Source of the DNA: a virus
Direction: 5' to 3' (one strand)
DNA: 23,852 bases
IMG/VR virus record: IMGVR_UViG_3300030106_002579
Coordinates: 1-23,852 of that record
Shown one piece after another: positions 1-7,253 of this stretch. The position numbers and the translations under genes were made by a program. The notes beneath the pieces were generated by a model. The model had not been told where the DNA came from, did not search any database, and worked only from the letters and a program-made list of their open reading frames with translations. The stretch's first letter is position 1. The number at the start of each line of letters is the position of its first letter.

Positions 1-684
1 GCGGCATACGTCAACAACCAAAAGCAGAAGGATTTATATTCTTGCTTAACTGGTGCATTTGGATCTATCAATGCTAATGACAGCAACTCAGCTTTATTTA
101 GTTTGACTATTGATTCAGAATCTGGCGATACTCCAACAACTCTAAGTCCAAGACATATTGCAAAGGCAAAGTCTTTACTAGGAGATCAAGGTGGCAAGCT
201 TACAGCAATAGCAATGCACTCTAATGTTTATGGTGATTTGCTAGAGCGCAATATGATTGATCGTATCTACGACAACACAGGCGCACCAGATACAGGAGCA
301 ACTGCTGGTAGTACAACAAGAGCTTTTGATGGCCCTAATGTTGTTGAGAGCTTTGGTGGTCTCAGGATTATTGTTTCTGATGATATTCCAACAACAGGCT
401 CTGGAGCTTCAACTGAGTATTCAACATTCTTCTTTACACAAGGGGCAGTTGTTACAGGTGAGCAAGCACCAATAAGAACACAAACTGATCGTGATATCTT
501 AGCTTTGGAAGAAGCAATGGCAGTGGATCTTCACTACATCTATCACCCAGTCGGTTTAAAATACGCTGTATCAACAGTTAACCCAAACAGAACAGTTTTG
601 GAAACAGTTGCATCATGGTCGAAAGTGTATGAAACCAAGAATATAGGGATTGTAAGGGCTACAGTCGTGAGCAATCAGGATTAG
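1..684 (+). CDS. Major capsid protein, C-terminal part (5' end outside window)
   Basis: The frame is open from base 1 to the TAA-region stop at 684 (TAG at 682-684), giving 227 residues, so this is the C-terminal part of a longer protein. The stretch with FGGLRIIVSDDIP, then a strand ending in FFFTQGAVVTGE, then the TDRDILALEE and HYIYHPVGLKYA segments, has the order seen in HK97-fold phage coat proteins of the P22/gp13-like type (beta strand of the P-domain, glycine turn, acidic strand, then the HP.G..W/Y ending). It would form the icosahedral head. The gene directly precedes a decoration-like gene and head-tail connectors, which fits. The family is assigned by eye; coat protein is near certain from context, the exact subfamily less so. 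Confidence 0.82.
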   Translation, partial: AAYVNNQKQKDLYSCLTGAFGSINANDSNSALFSLTIDSESGDTPTTLSPRHIAKAKSLLGDQGGKLTAIAMHSNVYGDLLERNMIDRIYDNTGAPDTGATAGSTTRAFDGPNVVESFGGLRIIVSDDIPTTGSGASTEYSTFFFTQGAVVTGEQAPIRTQTDRDILALEEAMAVDLHYIYHPVGLKYAVSTVNPNRTVLETVASWSKVYETKNIGIVRATVVSNQD

Positions 685-718
685 CCGTAAACCCTTGCTA
701 TAACTAGGATTTTTAATC

Positions 719-1084
719 ATGCCATCATTATTTGAAGTAACTGCTGGGTCTTTGGTAGGCCCAACAACAGGTGGAACTGTAACTCAGGCCACAAACAAAT
801 CAACAGGTGTAACTCTTAATACAGAGTCAGGTCAGATCACAATGAACAATGCACAGCTTGACGCTGGCACAGAAGTATCTTTCACAGTAACTAACAGCAA
901 GATTGCAGCAACAGACGTTGTTGTAGCGTGTCATGGTTCTGCTGGAACTGCTGGTTCATATTTGGTAAATGCAAATGCGATTGCTGATGGCTCTTTTGCA
1001 GTAACAGTCTCAAACGTATCTGCTGGTAACTTAAGCCAAGCAATAGTTATTAACTTTGTTGCTCTAAAGGGTGCATCAAGCTAA
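719..1084 (+). CDS. Probable head decoration / capsid-associated structural protein
   Basis: This 121-residue protein is rich in Thr, Ser, Ala, Val and Asn, contains one Cys and almost no charged residues, and reads as alternating beta strands, as expected for a small beta-sandwich structural protein. It starts at ATG 719 with AGGA at 706-709. I recognise the type (GGTVTQATNKSTGVTLN near residues 18-34, then NNAQLDAGTEVSFTVTNS) as a common neighbour of capsid genes in marine phages. Its place just after the coat gene is where decoration or head-stabilising proteins lie. The role is inferred from position and composition, not from a diagnostic motif. Confidence 0.6.
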   Translation: MPSLFEVTAGSLVGPTTGGTVTQATNKSTGVTLNTESGQITMNNAQLDAGTEVSFTVTNSKIAATDVVVACHGSAGTAGSYLVNANAIADGSFAVTVSNVSAGNLSQAIVINFVALKGASS

Positions 1085-1221
1085 TGGCTATTTTCGCTTT
1101 TAGGCGAATGAGAGAACAAAATGAGGCTGCCAAAAAGGCAGCTTCACTTGTTCAAACTCTTGAAAAGCCGAAACCAAAATCTAAGCCCAAAAAGGTAAAA
1201 CTAAATGGCGATAACTCTTGA
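1084..1221 (+). CDS. Small Lys/Ala/Pro-rich protein, 45 aa
   Basis: The ATG shares its A with the TAA stop of the previous gene (1082-1084) and the frame runs 45 codons to TGA at 1219-1221, overlapping the next gene by 17 nt. The N-terminus is aromatic and basic (MAIFAFRRMRE), the middle is an EAAKKAASL helix and the tail is a KPKPKSKPKK repeat. Small genes of this build often sit between capsid and connector genes in siphoviruses, but I cannot name a function. The tight stop-start overlap and the phage-like basic Pro/Lys tail support a real gene. It could instead be a fortuitous open frame. Confidence 0.55.
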   Translation: MAIFAFRRMREQNEAAKKAASLVQTLEKPKPKSKPKKVKLNGDNS

Positions 1222-1765
1222 TGCAACTGTTGGTGGTGCAAGCGCAAACACTTATATAACTCTTGCTGATGCAAATTCATTTATTGAAGGTCTTGTCCTC
1301 AGTGATGACGCTGCTGCATGGGACGGCTCAAGCAATGATAATAAAAATCGTGCGCTTTTCACAGCAGCCCAGAGAATAGACAGAGAAAAGTTTTTAGGAG
1401 CTAGGGTGTCTGATACTCAAGCTTTAGAGTGGCCTAGATCAGGAGTAAGGAAACCTGATACATACACCAATTTATATGGATTAAGTTTTCCAAATAGATT
1501 AGTGGCTGATTATTATCTTGACACTGAAATCCCAGACAGGGTAAAACACGCACAAGTTATTTTGGCTGTATATCTTAACAACAACAGGAACGGGCTAGAG
1601 TTAAGTGGTTTGGAAGATTTTGAAACTGTAAGCATAGGCAATATAAACGCAACCCCTAGATTCTATGGGGCAGTAGGAATAGATAGAATTCCACCTATAG
1701 TTGATCATTACCTAATGGGTATTAGAATAGGTGGAAGAGCAAACTTATCAATCAAGAGGTCTTAA
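1205..1765 (+). CDS. Head-tail connector/adaptor (DnaT-like / gp6-like family)
   Basis: This is a 186-residue protein beginning at ATG 1205, with AAAGG near 1190-1194. The N-terminus (GGASANTYITLADANSFI), the central helix with ALFTAAQRIDRE, and then LEWPRSGV and IPDRVKHAQVILAVYL match the family often labelled putative DnaT-like ssDNA-binding protein in phage genomes. In practice that family lies at the connector position and resembles HK97 gp6-type adaptors that dock under the portal ring. The genes that follow (head closure, gp10-like neck protein, tail terminator) fit that use. The connector role rests mostly on synteny; the family pattern is clear. Confidence 0.72.
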   Translation: MAITLDATVGGASANTYITLADANSFIEGLVLSDDAAAWDGSSNDNKNRALFTAAQRIDREKFLGARVSDTQALEWPRSGVRKPDTYTNLYGLSFPNRLVADYYLDTEIPDRVKHAQVILAVYLNNNRNGLELSGLEDFETVSIGNINATPRFYGAVGIDRIPPIVDHYLMGIRIGGRANLSIKRS

Positions 1766-1766
1766 A

Positions 1767-2006
1767 GTGAACTACGGCTACCAGTACCCAGCAGGGTTAA
1801 TAATTACAAACACTGCAACCCATACAGGCAGATTTGGCAAGGTTCATTGTTTGGCAGATGCTGAAGCAACTTTTGTAGCTGAGAACCTAACAGAAAATGG
1901 TTCATCAACAATCAATGGTATTACGATGAAAGCATCAACAGAAGTTGAAGGTGTTATTACAAGTATTACTCTTGCAAGTGGTCAGGTCATAGCTTATTCA
2001 TTATGA
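1767..2006 (+). CDS. Small beta-rich protein in connector module, unknown
   Basis: This 79-residue protein starts at GTG 1767, two bases after the previous stop, with AGAGG at 1755-1759 seven bases upstream. An upstream in-frame GTG at 1731 would overlap the previous gene and lacks such a site, so I chose 1767. The protein begins VNYGYQYPAGL and continues with short beta segments (KVHCLADAEATFVAENL, then INGITMKASTEVEGVITSITLASGQVIAY). The second half reads like a small beta-barrel of the kind found in accessory capsid proteins of marine phages. It overlaps the next gene by ATGA. No function is assigned; a structural role in the head or neck is likely from position. Confidence 0.6.
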   Translation: MNYGYQYPAGLIITNTATHTGRFGKVHCLADAEATFVAENLTENGSSTINGITMKASTEVEGVITSITLASGQVIAYSL

Positions 2007-2356
2007 GCCTTGCTAACGCACTTAAAAAAGCAGCATCAAAAACTTTAAGCAAACTTGGAGGTGATGTAACTATCAGACAGGTAACGGCTGGCAGTTATAA
2101 CACAACTACTGGAGCTATCACAGAATCCACATCTGATACTACCGTCAAAGGTGCGTTAACAAATGTTAACAGATCTGAGGTAAATGATCTGATTGAATCC
2201 CAGGATAAAAGGTTAACAATATCAGCAGGGGATTTAACCTTTGTTCCGACCACAAAAGACAGGGTTGTTATAAGCAGTGTTGAATTTAAAATTATTCAAG
2301 TTGTAACAAATGAACAAAATAATACTGCTGTTAGTTTTGATCTTATCTTGAGGTAA
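2003..2356 (+). CDS. Head closure / head-tail joining protein
   Basis: This 117-residue protein starts at ATG 2003 in an ATGA overlap with the previous gene. After a basic amphipathic N-terminus it shows the beta pattern typical of head-closure (stopper) proteins of the SPP1 gp16 / HK97 head-tail joining group: GDVTIRQVTAGSYNTTTGAIT, then DTTVKGALTNV, a linker with IESQDKRLTISAGDL, the strand PTTKDRVVISSVEFKII, and a final strand pairing with FDLILR. These proteins seal the portal channel and provide the tail docking surface. The neighbours (connector before, gp10-like after) give the standard order. Confidence 0.75.
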   Translation: MSLANALKKAASKTLSKLGGDVTIRQVTAGSYNTTTGAITESTSDTTVKGALTNVNRSEVNDLIESQDKRLTISAGDLTFVPTTKDRVVISSVEFKIIQVVTNEQNNTAVSFDLILR

Positions 2357-2358
2357 CT

Positions 2359-2697
2359 ATGGCCAGAGAAATAAATTTAACTGATATTGGAGATCATTTT
2401 GGTGATAAGGTTCAAAAGACTGTAAGAAAAGCAACTTTAAAAGCAGAAAAAGATATAAAAGAATTTACACCAGTTGATACTGGTAATTTAAGAAACTCAT
2501 TTCAAAATAAAATTGAACCTTTTATTGGAGAAGTTTTTACAAACGTGGAATATGCTGAACCTGTTGCTTATGGAACTAACTTACCTCCAAGCTGGGGTGG
2601 TCAATATAGAACACGCCAAAATACAATAAAAGGATACCCAGAACTTATTGCAAAGCAACTTGAACAATTTATTAGAGATGAATTTAGGAGATCATAA
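2359..2697 (+). CDS. Neck / tail completion protein (HK97 gp10-like)
   Basis: This 112-residue protein starts at ATG 2359 with GAGG at 2350-2353. It carries the hallmark of the HK97 gp10-like family: a leading helix (KVQKTVRKATLKAEKDIKEF), then TPVDTGNLRNS, then a strand, NVEYAEPVAYGT and a C-terminal helix. Members join the finished tail to the head in siphoviruses. The length is typical. The gene ends in TAA sharing its A with the next ATG at 2697, so translation is probably coupled. Confidence 0.82.
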   Translation: MAREINLTDIGDHFGDKVQKTVRKATLKAEKDIKEFTPVDTGNLRNSFQNKIEPFIGEVFTNVEYAEPVAYGTNLPPSWGGQYRTRQNTIKGYPELIAKQLEQFIRDEFRRS

Positions 2698-3119
2698 TGG
2701 CAGCAATTGATTTAAACACTGTAAGATCAACAATTGAAGGCAGGCTTGCTACAGAATTGGCATCAAGTCCAGTTATCCCTGTCATATTTAACAACATGGC
2801 ATTTGACTCGACAACAGAAGACACTTTTGTTCAATGCCAAACAAGTTTTGGTTCTGGTAGTTATTTAACAATGGGTGGATCTGCTAACTCCACAAATAGT
2901 GTTGTTGGTTTACTTTTAATAAATATTTTTACAGAAGAAGGGATTGGTCCAGGGTCAAATCTTACAATTGGCAAAAGGTTGCGTGACCTTTACAATAATA
3001 TTACAGTTTCAAATGTTATTTTTGATTCTCCTATTGGCCCTGAGATATTAACCTTAAGTCCAGAAGGTAAGTTTCAAACACAACTTAGAATAACATTTGA
3101 AATATTTGAGGATCTTTAA
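2697..3119 (+). CDS. Tail terminator protein (DUF4128-like)
   Basis: This 140-residue protein starts at ATG 2697 with AGGAG at 2686-2690. It opens with a helix containing TVRSTIEGRLATEL, followed by PVIPVIFNNMAF, a beta strand with VQCQTSFGSG, then VVGLLLINIFTEEGIG, a helix with GKRLRDLYNNI and a C-terminal strand QTQLRITFEIFE. This order matches the DUF4128 tail-terminator-like family, which caps the tail tube and stops its growth at the length set by the tape measure. It lies between the gp10-like gene and the major tail protein, as expected. Confidence 0.75.
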   Translation: MAAIDLNTVRSTIEGRLATELASSPVIPVIFNNMAFDSTTEDTFVQCQTSFGSGSYLTMGGSANSTNSVVGLLLINIFTEEGIGPGSNLTIGKRLRDLYNNITVSNVIFDSPIGPEILTLSPEGKFQTQLRITFEIFEDL

Positions 3120-3121
3120 TT

Positions 3122-3274
3122 ATGCCAAAACTTGTAATTACAGAAGAAATGCTAGACGCGATAGAAGCTGTAAAAGGTAGGAGGGAAGCAAATTACTGGG
3201 ACAATAGGTGTAAAAGATATATGGAGAAACAACAAAATTCAAAAAAAGATGTGAAAAACACAGAAAAAGGTTAA
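3122..3274 (+). CDS. Small charged helical protein, 50 aa
   Basis: The frame runs from ATG 3122 (GAGGA at 3108-3112, nine bases upstream) to TAA at 3272-3274. The product begins MPKLVITEEMLDAIEAV, then GRREANYWDNRCKRYMEKQQ and a Lys/Asn-rich tail; most of it should be helical. It sits between the tail terminator and the major tail protein. I do not recognise the family. The good ribosome binding site and the absence of any overlap with neighbouring genes argue that it is real; the long minus-strand frame across this area is a shadow. Confidence 0.6.
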   Translation: MPKLVITEEMLDAIEAVKGRREANYWDNRCKRYMEKQQNSKKDVKNTEKG

Positions 3275-3300
3275 TATAAAATAAATACTTTCTTTTTGTT

Positions 3301-3717
3301 ATGGCTGTAAAAGGTGATGTAGGAAAAATCATGTTTGAAAATGCTGGCGGTACGGAAGCCGACATTTCAGACTTAAGATCATGGTCATTGTCTATTACTA
3401 AAGACACACAAGAAACCACAAAAATGGGTGATACATCAAAATCATTTGTTGGTGGCCTTATTTCTGGTGAAGGTTCTGCAACTTTACTTTATAACCCATC
3501 TGGCAATTCAGATTATCAAGCTTTTATTGATGATGTTCTTGTAACTGGTGACGCTGGTGACGCTCTAATTGAGTTATTTCCTGATTCAAATACTTCTGCT
3601 AAAAAAATTAGTTGTGCAATTATTATCAATAGTGCAGATTATGGGGCGACTCTTGGTGAGATTCAAGAGATAAATATTACGTTTATCACTAATGGTGCCA
3701 TTACATCAGCTATATAG
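3301..3717 (+). CDS. Major tail (tube) protein
   Basis: This 138-residue protein starts at ATG 3301. It shows the siphovirus tube-protein pattern: a short N-terminal strand (GDVGKIMFENAGG), then LRSWSLSITKDTQETTKMGD, a glycine-rich turn with FVGGLISGEGSATLLYNP, a helix around DYQAFIDDVL, and paired strands ending GEIQEINITFITNGAI. Copies stack as hexameric rings to form the tail tube. The upstream 26 bases are nearly all A and T and contain no Shine-Dalgarno sequence although this should be one of the most abundant products, so initiation may rely on an unstructured leader. The tape-measure chaperones follow directly. Confidence 0.82.
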   Translation: MAVKGDVGKIMFENAGGTEADISDLRSWSLSITKDTQETTKMGDTSKSFVGGLISGEGSATLLYNPSGNSDYQAFIDDVLVTGDAGDALIELFPDSNTSAKKISCAIIINSADYGATLGEIQEINITFITNGAITSAI

Positions 3718-3746
3718 TACATTAGAGTAACTAACCCCACTAAAAC

Positions 3747-4100
3747 ATGGCAACAAAAAGAACCGTTGATCTTATCACTGAGGCTTTCAGTGATGTAATG
3801 ACCGCAAGAAGAAAATATCAATTAAAAAAACCAAATGGTGAATTATTAAAAGAAATTTATTTCCCTCCTTTAACAAGATTTGACAGAATCCAAGCTCAAG
3901 CTGCTGCTGGGACTGATGATGCTTTAACAATTTCAACAAGACTTCTATGCCAATTAGCTCAAAACGAGGATGGTACAAAAGCGTTTGCTTCTGCTGATGC
4001 TGAAAATTTAAAAAGATTTTTACCAGAAAGTATATTAAATGAACTTGAATTTTTTATGATGGATATTCAGGTTGATATTAATACAGCAAAAAACGAATAA
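3747..4100 (+). CDS. Tail assembly chaperone, unshifted G-type product
   Basis: This 117-residue protein starts at ATG 3747 and ends at TAA 4098-4100. It is mostly helical and acidic toward the end, with a short beta part (KYQLKKPNGELLKEIYFPPLTRFDRIQAQ) and DALTISTRLLCQLAQNEDG. This is the layout of lambda gpG-like chaperones that coat the tape measure before the tube forms. The position between the major tail protein and the tape measure, and the slippery heptamer near its stop, identify it more firmly than the sequence alone. No clear Shine-Dalgarno sequence precedes it. Confidence 0.78.
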   Translation: MATKRTVDLITEAFSDVMTARRKYQLKKPNGELLKEIYFPPLTRFDRIQAQAAAGTDDALTISTRLLCQLAQNEDGTKAFASADAENLKRFLPESILNELEFFMMDIQVDINTAKNE

Positions 4101-4276
4101 AGCGAGATAACTGGATATATTTTGAGTTTTTTCTCGCAACAGAATTAGGCAAGACTTTACAAGAATTACGAAAATCAGTGACACAAGAAGAATTAATTTA
4201 TTGGGCTGCATATTATGAAGTTAAAAATGACAGAGAAAAACAAGAAATGAATCGTCAAAAGGCAAAATCACGGTAG
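3747..4276 (+). CDS. Tail assembly chaperone G-T fusion by -1 frameshift
   Basis: Reading frame 0 to AAC at 4092-4094 (116 codons), then slipping back one base and continuing from C4094, gives 60 more codons to TAG at 4274-4276, 176 residues in all. The added part begins RIKRDNWIYFEFFLATELGK and continues with TLQELRKSVTQEELIYWAAYY, which resembles T domains of lambda-type gpG-T proteins that bind the tube protein. This extension has no usable start codon of its own before a late Met, so frameshifting is the simplest way to make it. In lambda only a small share of ribosomes shift; the rate here cannot be read from sequence. Confidence 0.82.
4088..4137 (+). promoter_or_regulatory. Programmed -1 frameshift signal (slippery site plus stem-loop)
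   Basis: The heptamer A AAA AAC (4088-4094) lies in the correct zero-frame phase (GCA AAA AAC). Seven bases later GCGAGA (4102-4107) pairs perfectly with TCTCGC (4132-4137), leaving a 24-nt loop. Four of the six pairs are G-C in very AT-rich surroundings. The frame 0 stop is at 4098-4100, just after the slip site. Heptamer, spacer and structure match the known architecture of bacterial and phage -1 frameshift signals. Confidence 0.82.
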
Positions 4277-4300
4277 AATATAATAAAGGTTATTTTATAC

Positions 4301-6112
4301 GTGGCACAATCAACAGTTAAATTAATAGTTGATGCACAAAATGCCATTAGACCATTGCAACGTGTTAACCAGCAGACACAAAATTTAAATAAAAATACAA
4401 ACAAATTAAAAGATAGTTTAAATAAATCAAATACATCATTAAGAGCAACAGGAAGGGCTGCAACATCAGCGAGCGGTGGATTTAGAACACTTAACAAATC
4501 TCTTGGTCCATTATTGAAAGTCTTAGCTGCGATTGCTGCGGTTAAATTCGTTTTTGTTCAAAGTGCTGATATAGAAACTCAAAGAAAAAGTTTAGAAGTT
4601 CTTACAGGATCACTTTCTAAAACAAATAAAATTATTCAAGAATTACAAGATTTTGGTGCTGTTACACCTTTTACAAGTAGTGAATTAATAGAACAATCAA
4701 AAAGGTTAAAAGCTTTTGGATTTACAACTGATGAACTTTCAGATAGTGTAAAAAGGCTTTCCGATATTGCTGGTGCTACTGGTGCTGACTTATCAGGTAT
4801 TGCAACTGCATTTGGTCAGATAAGAGCAAAAGGTAAATTACAACAGGAAGAGAATCTTCAATTATTGGAAAGAGGAGTTGATATAACAACAGAACTTAAA
4901 AAAATAACAGGTTTGCAAGGAGAGGAATTTGAGTCAGCGATGCGAAAAGGTAAAATTGGCGCTGATCTTGTCAACGAAGCCTTTATTAACCTAACAAACG
5001 AAGGCGGTGCATTTTTTGGTGGTGCTACTGCTCAAGCTGATACTTTAAATGGAAAATTATCAACACTTATAGACTCAGTTCAAGGTTTAGCTAGAACAAT
5101 TGGAGAAGTTTTAGGACCAGCAATAAAAACGGCTTTATCGTTAGCAACATCGGCCGTACAAACTATTGATAAATTAATAAAAAGAGTTCAAAATATAACA
5201 CAACTTGGTTTAAAAAATGTTCTTCAAGCAGAAAATGCAGCGAAAAAAACTGCTGAAAGGTTAACAAAATTAAAATTTGGTGATGATGTAAATTTAGGTT
5301 TGTTTGGAAATAAAGAAGCTAAAAAGTTTCAAGAAGAACAATTTAATTTGTTAGTAAAACAAAATATAGAAAGAGAAAAGCTTAAAAATAAACAGTTTGA
5401 AGAAACTGAACTTATCAAACAAGCTAATCAACAACATTCTCAAACAGTTACAAAAATACAAGAAAAAAGCAATGCTACAGATCAATTTAATTTCAAGTTA
5501 GAAGAATCATTTTTTCAAATTCAAAAAATACAAAATGAAACGTCAAAATTAAATTCACAATTTTTAGAAATTGGAATGACTATTGAAAATGGTATTGTTT
5601 CTAATCTTACTGACACAATCATGGGCGTTCAATCGCTGGGTCAAGCAGCAATTGGTGTCTTAAATAGTTTAAAAAGAAAAATTATTGAGGTTGCTTTACA
5701 AAATGCTGTTTCTGGTCTTGGTCGAGGAATAGCCGGTAGTTTAGGAGGTTTGTTTGGTGGCGGTCTAGGTGGTGGATTAGTACCGTTTATACCAGGTCTA
5801 GGTGGAGCCGGTTTTGGTGGTGGCGGTATAAGTCCACTTTTAGGTTTTGCAAATGGTGGAAGACCTCCAGTAGGAAGAGCTTCTATCGTTGGCGAACGTG
5901 GTCCTGAGATTTTTGTTCCTGGTGTTTCTGGAACTATAATGCCGAATAGCTCTTTAGGTGGTTCAACAAATATCGTGAATGTTTCTGTTAATGCATCAGG
6001 CTCTAATGTTTCAGGTAATAATGCTGATGCAAATCAATTAGGACAACTTATAGGAACTGCCATACAAGCACAATTAATAAAAGAAAAACGCCCTGGAGGG
6101 TTATTAGCATAA
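4301..6112 (+). CDS. Tape measure protein
   Basis: This 603-residue protein starts at GTG 4301 with AAAGG at 4285-4289. Residues 1-60 are an Asn/Lys/Gln-rich helix; about 80-240 resemble the tape_meas_nterm domain (FTSSELIEQSKRLKAFGF, then LSDIAGATGADLSGIATAFGQ and ENLQLLERGVDI). Residues 300-420 are charged coiled coil. From about 475 a glycine-rich hydrophobic stretch follows, and near 525-550 lies the FANGGRPPVGRASIVGERGPE box common at tape-measure C-termini. It sets tail length and is thought to be ejected with the DNA. By the usual rule of about 0.15 nm per residue, it would give a tail of roughly 90 nm. It shares its last A with the next ATG. Confidence 0.88.
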   Translation: MAQSTVKLIVDAQNAIRPLQRVNQQTQNLNKNTNKLKDSLNKSNTSLRATGRAATSASGGFRTLNKSLGPLLKVLAAIAAVKFVFVQSADIETQRKSLEVLTGSLSKTNKIIQELQDFGAVTPFTSSELIEQSKRLKAFGFTTDELSDSVKRLSDIAGATGADLSGIATAFGQIRAKGKLQQEENLQLLERGVDITTELKKITGLQGEEFESAMRKGKIGADLVNEAFINLTNEGGAFFGGATAQADTLNGKLSTLIDSVQGLARTIGEVLGPAIKTALSLATSAVQTIDKLIKRVQNITQLGLKNVLQAENAAKKTAERLTKLKFGDDVNLGLFGNKEAKKFQEEQFNLLVKQNIEREKLKNKQFEETELIKQANQQHSQTVTKIQEKSNATDQFNFKLEESFFQIQKIQNETSKLNSQFLEIGMTIENGIVSNLTDTIMGVQSLGQAAIGVLNSLKRKIIEVALQNAVSGLGRGIAGSLGGLFGGGLGGGLVPFIPGLGGAGFGGGGISPLLGFANGGRPPVGRASIVGERGPEIFVPGVSGTIMPNSSLGGSTNIVNVSVNASGSNVSGNNADANQLGQLIGTAIQAQLIKEKRPGGLLA

Positions 6113-6681
6113 TGGCAACATTTCCCGATATTAGTCCTATTTATGGGATGAGAAAAGTAAGTCAACCAAAAATACGAAGCACATCATTAGGTGACGGGTA
6201 TGAATTTAGAACTTTACAAGGATTACCTTTAACACAAGATCCTAAAATTTTTGAATTAACTTTTGAAGTATCTGAAACTGAATCAGATATTATTGAAGCA
6301 TTTTTAAGAAGTCGTGTAAATGATCAAGCAAGTTTTGATTTTACCCCACCTGGGGAAGGGTCTACAAAAACTGGAACTTACTCACAATCAAGCAGTGCCA
6401 CAGTCACAATTACCATTACTAATCATGGCTTTGCTATTGGTGATGTAGTAACTATTGATTATACTTCAGGTTCTGCAACAGATGGTACATTTGCAATAGC
6501 CACTTCAGTTGATCAAAATACGTTTACAGTAACAGCAGCTTCAACTGGTACTAATAGTGGAAATGTATCGGTCACATTGTCAGGGGCTGGTAAATATGTT
6601 TGTGAACAGTGGGAAAAATCAATACCATATAATAACAGAGCAACTTTAAATTGTACTTTTAGAGAGGTATTTGAACCCTAA
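6112..6681 (+). CDS. Minor tail protein, lambda M-like, with inserted beta domain
   Basis: This 189-residue protein starts at ATG 6112. The N-terminal part (SQPKIRSTSLGDGYEFRT, then FELTFEVSETESDIIEAFLR and ASFDFTPPGE) and the last 30 residues (KYVCEQWEKSIPYNNRATLNCTF) correspond to the two halves of phage minor tail proteins of the lambda gpM family, which lie at the tail tip below the tube. Between them, about residues 89-155, an extra Thr/Ser-rich domain is inserted (NHGFAIGDVVTIDYTSGSAT). A similar unit recurs in the J-like protein downstream. Lambda gpM, at about 109 residues, lacks it, which accounts for most of the extra length. Confidence 0.78.
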   Translation: MATFPDISPIYGMRKVSQPKIRSTSLGDGYEFRTLQGLPLTQDPKIFELTFEVSETESDIIEAFLRSRVNDQASFDFTPPGEGSTKTGTYSQSSSATVTITITNHGFAIGDVVTIDYTSGSATDGTFAIATSVDQNTFTVTAASTGTNSGNVSVTLSGAGKYVCEQWEKSIPYNNRATLNCTFREVFEP

Positions 6682-7253
6682 TGGCAATACCAACAGCAGA
6701 ATTACAATCTTTGACAAATAAATCAATAATTGAATTATTTTCATTGACTTTAGTTTCAGATTTACATGGTTCAACAAGTGTAACTCGTTTTCATTCTGGG
6801 GTTGGAATGAATAGTAATGCTTCAATAATATGGCAGGGAAATACATATGATAAGTTTCCTATTATTGCAGAAGGTTTTGAATATACAGGAGAGGGTAAAT
6901 TGCCACGACCACAACTTACTGTATCAAACATTCTTGGAACGATTACTGCATTAATGGCAACAGTAAATGCTACGACACCATTTAATGATTTACAGGGTGC
7001 AAAAATTATTCGTCATAGGACGATGGCTCAGTTTCTTGATGCTGCAAACTTTCCTTCAAATCAAAATCCTTTTGGTACTCCATCAAGCACTACAGAACTT
7101 CCACAAGAAATTTATTATGTTGAAAGAAAAACATTAGAAAATAGACAAATCGTACAATTTGATTTAGTTTCTGCACTTGATCTTCAAGGAATTCGCGCAC
7201 CAAAACGTCAAGTTACAAGAAAAGATTTTCCTTCTATAGGTACTTTTACATGA
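6681..7253 (+). CDS. Minor tail protein, lambda L-like, lacking the cysteine domain
   Basis: This 190-residue protein starts at ATG 6681, whose A is the last base of the previous TAA. The motifs IIELFSLTLVSD, ASIIWQGNTYDKFPI, GKLPRPQLTVSNI and GAKIIRHRTMAQFLDAANFP, and the segment ending with APKRQVTRKDFPSIG, follow the lambda gpL family closely. Lambda gpL (about 232 residues) ends in a domain whose cysteines bind an iron-sulphur cluster; this protein stops before it and contains no cysteine at all. It overlaps the next gene by ATGA. It should act at the tail tip with the M- and J-like proteins. Confidence 0.8.
   Translation: MAIPTAELQSLTNKSIIELFSLTLVSDLHGSTSVTRFHSGVGMNSNASIIWQGNTYDKFPIIAEGFEYTGEGKLPRPQLTVSNILGTITALMATVNATTPFNDLQGAKIIRHRTMAQFLDAANFPSNQNPFGTPSSTTELPQEIYYVERKTLENRQIVQFDLVSALDLQGIRAPKRQVTRKDFPSIGTFT

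Noticed and set aside
3275-3300. TATAAAATAAATA-like sequence before the major tail gene as a T4-type late promoter
   Set aside because: It resembles a T4-like late promoter only loosely, and no sigma55-like factor is visible in a siphovirus of this type. The stretch is simply A/T-rich leader.
3138-3419. 93-codon minus-strand frame
   Set aside because: It runs across the ends of two plus-strand tail genes, has Ser/Phe/Leu-rich shadow composition and no ribosome binding site. The 50-aa gene and the major tail gene explain the region.
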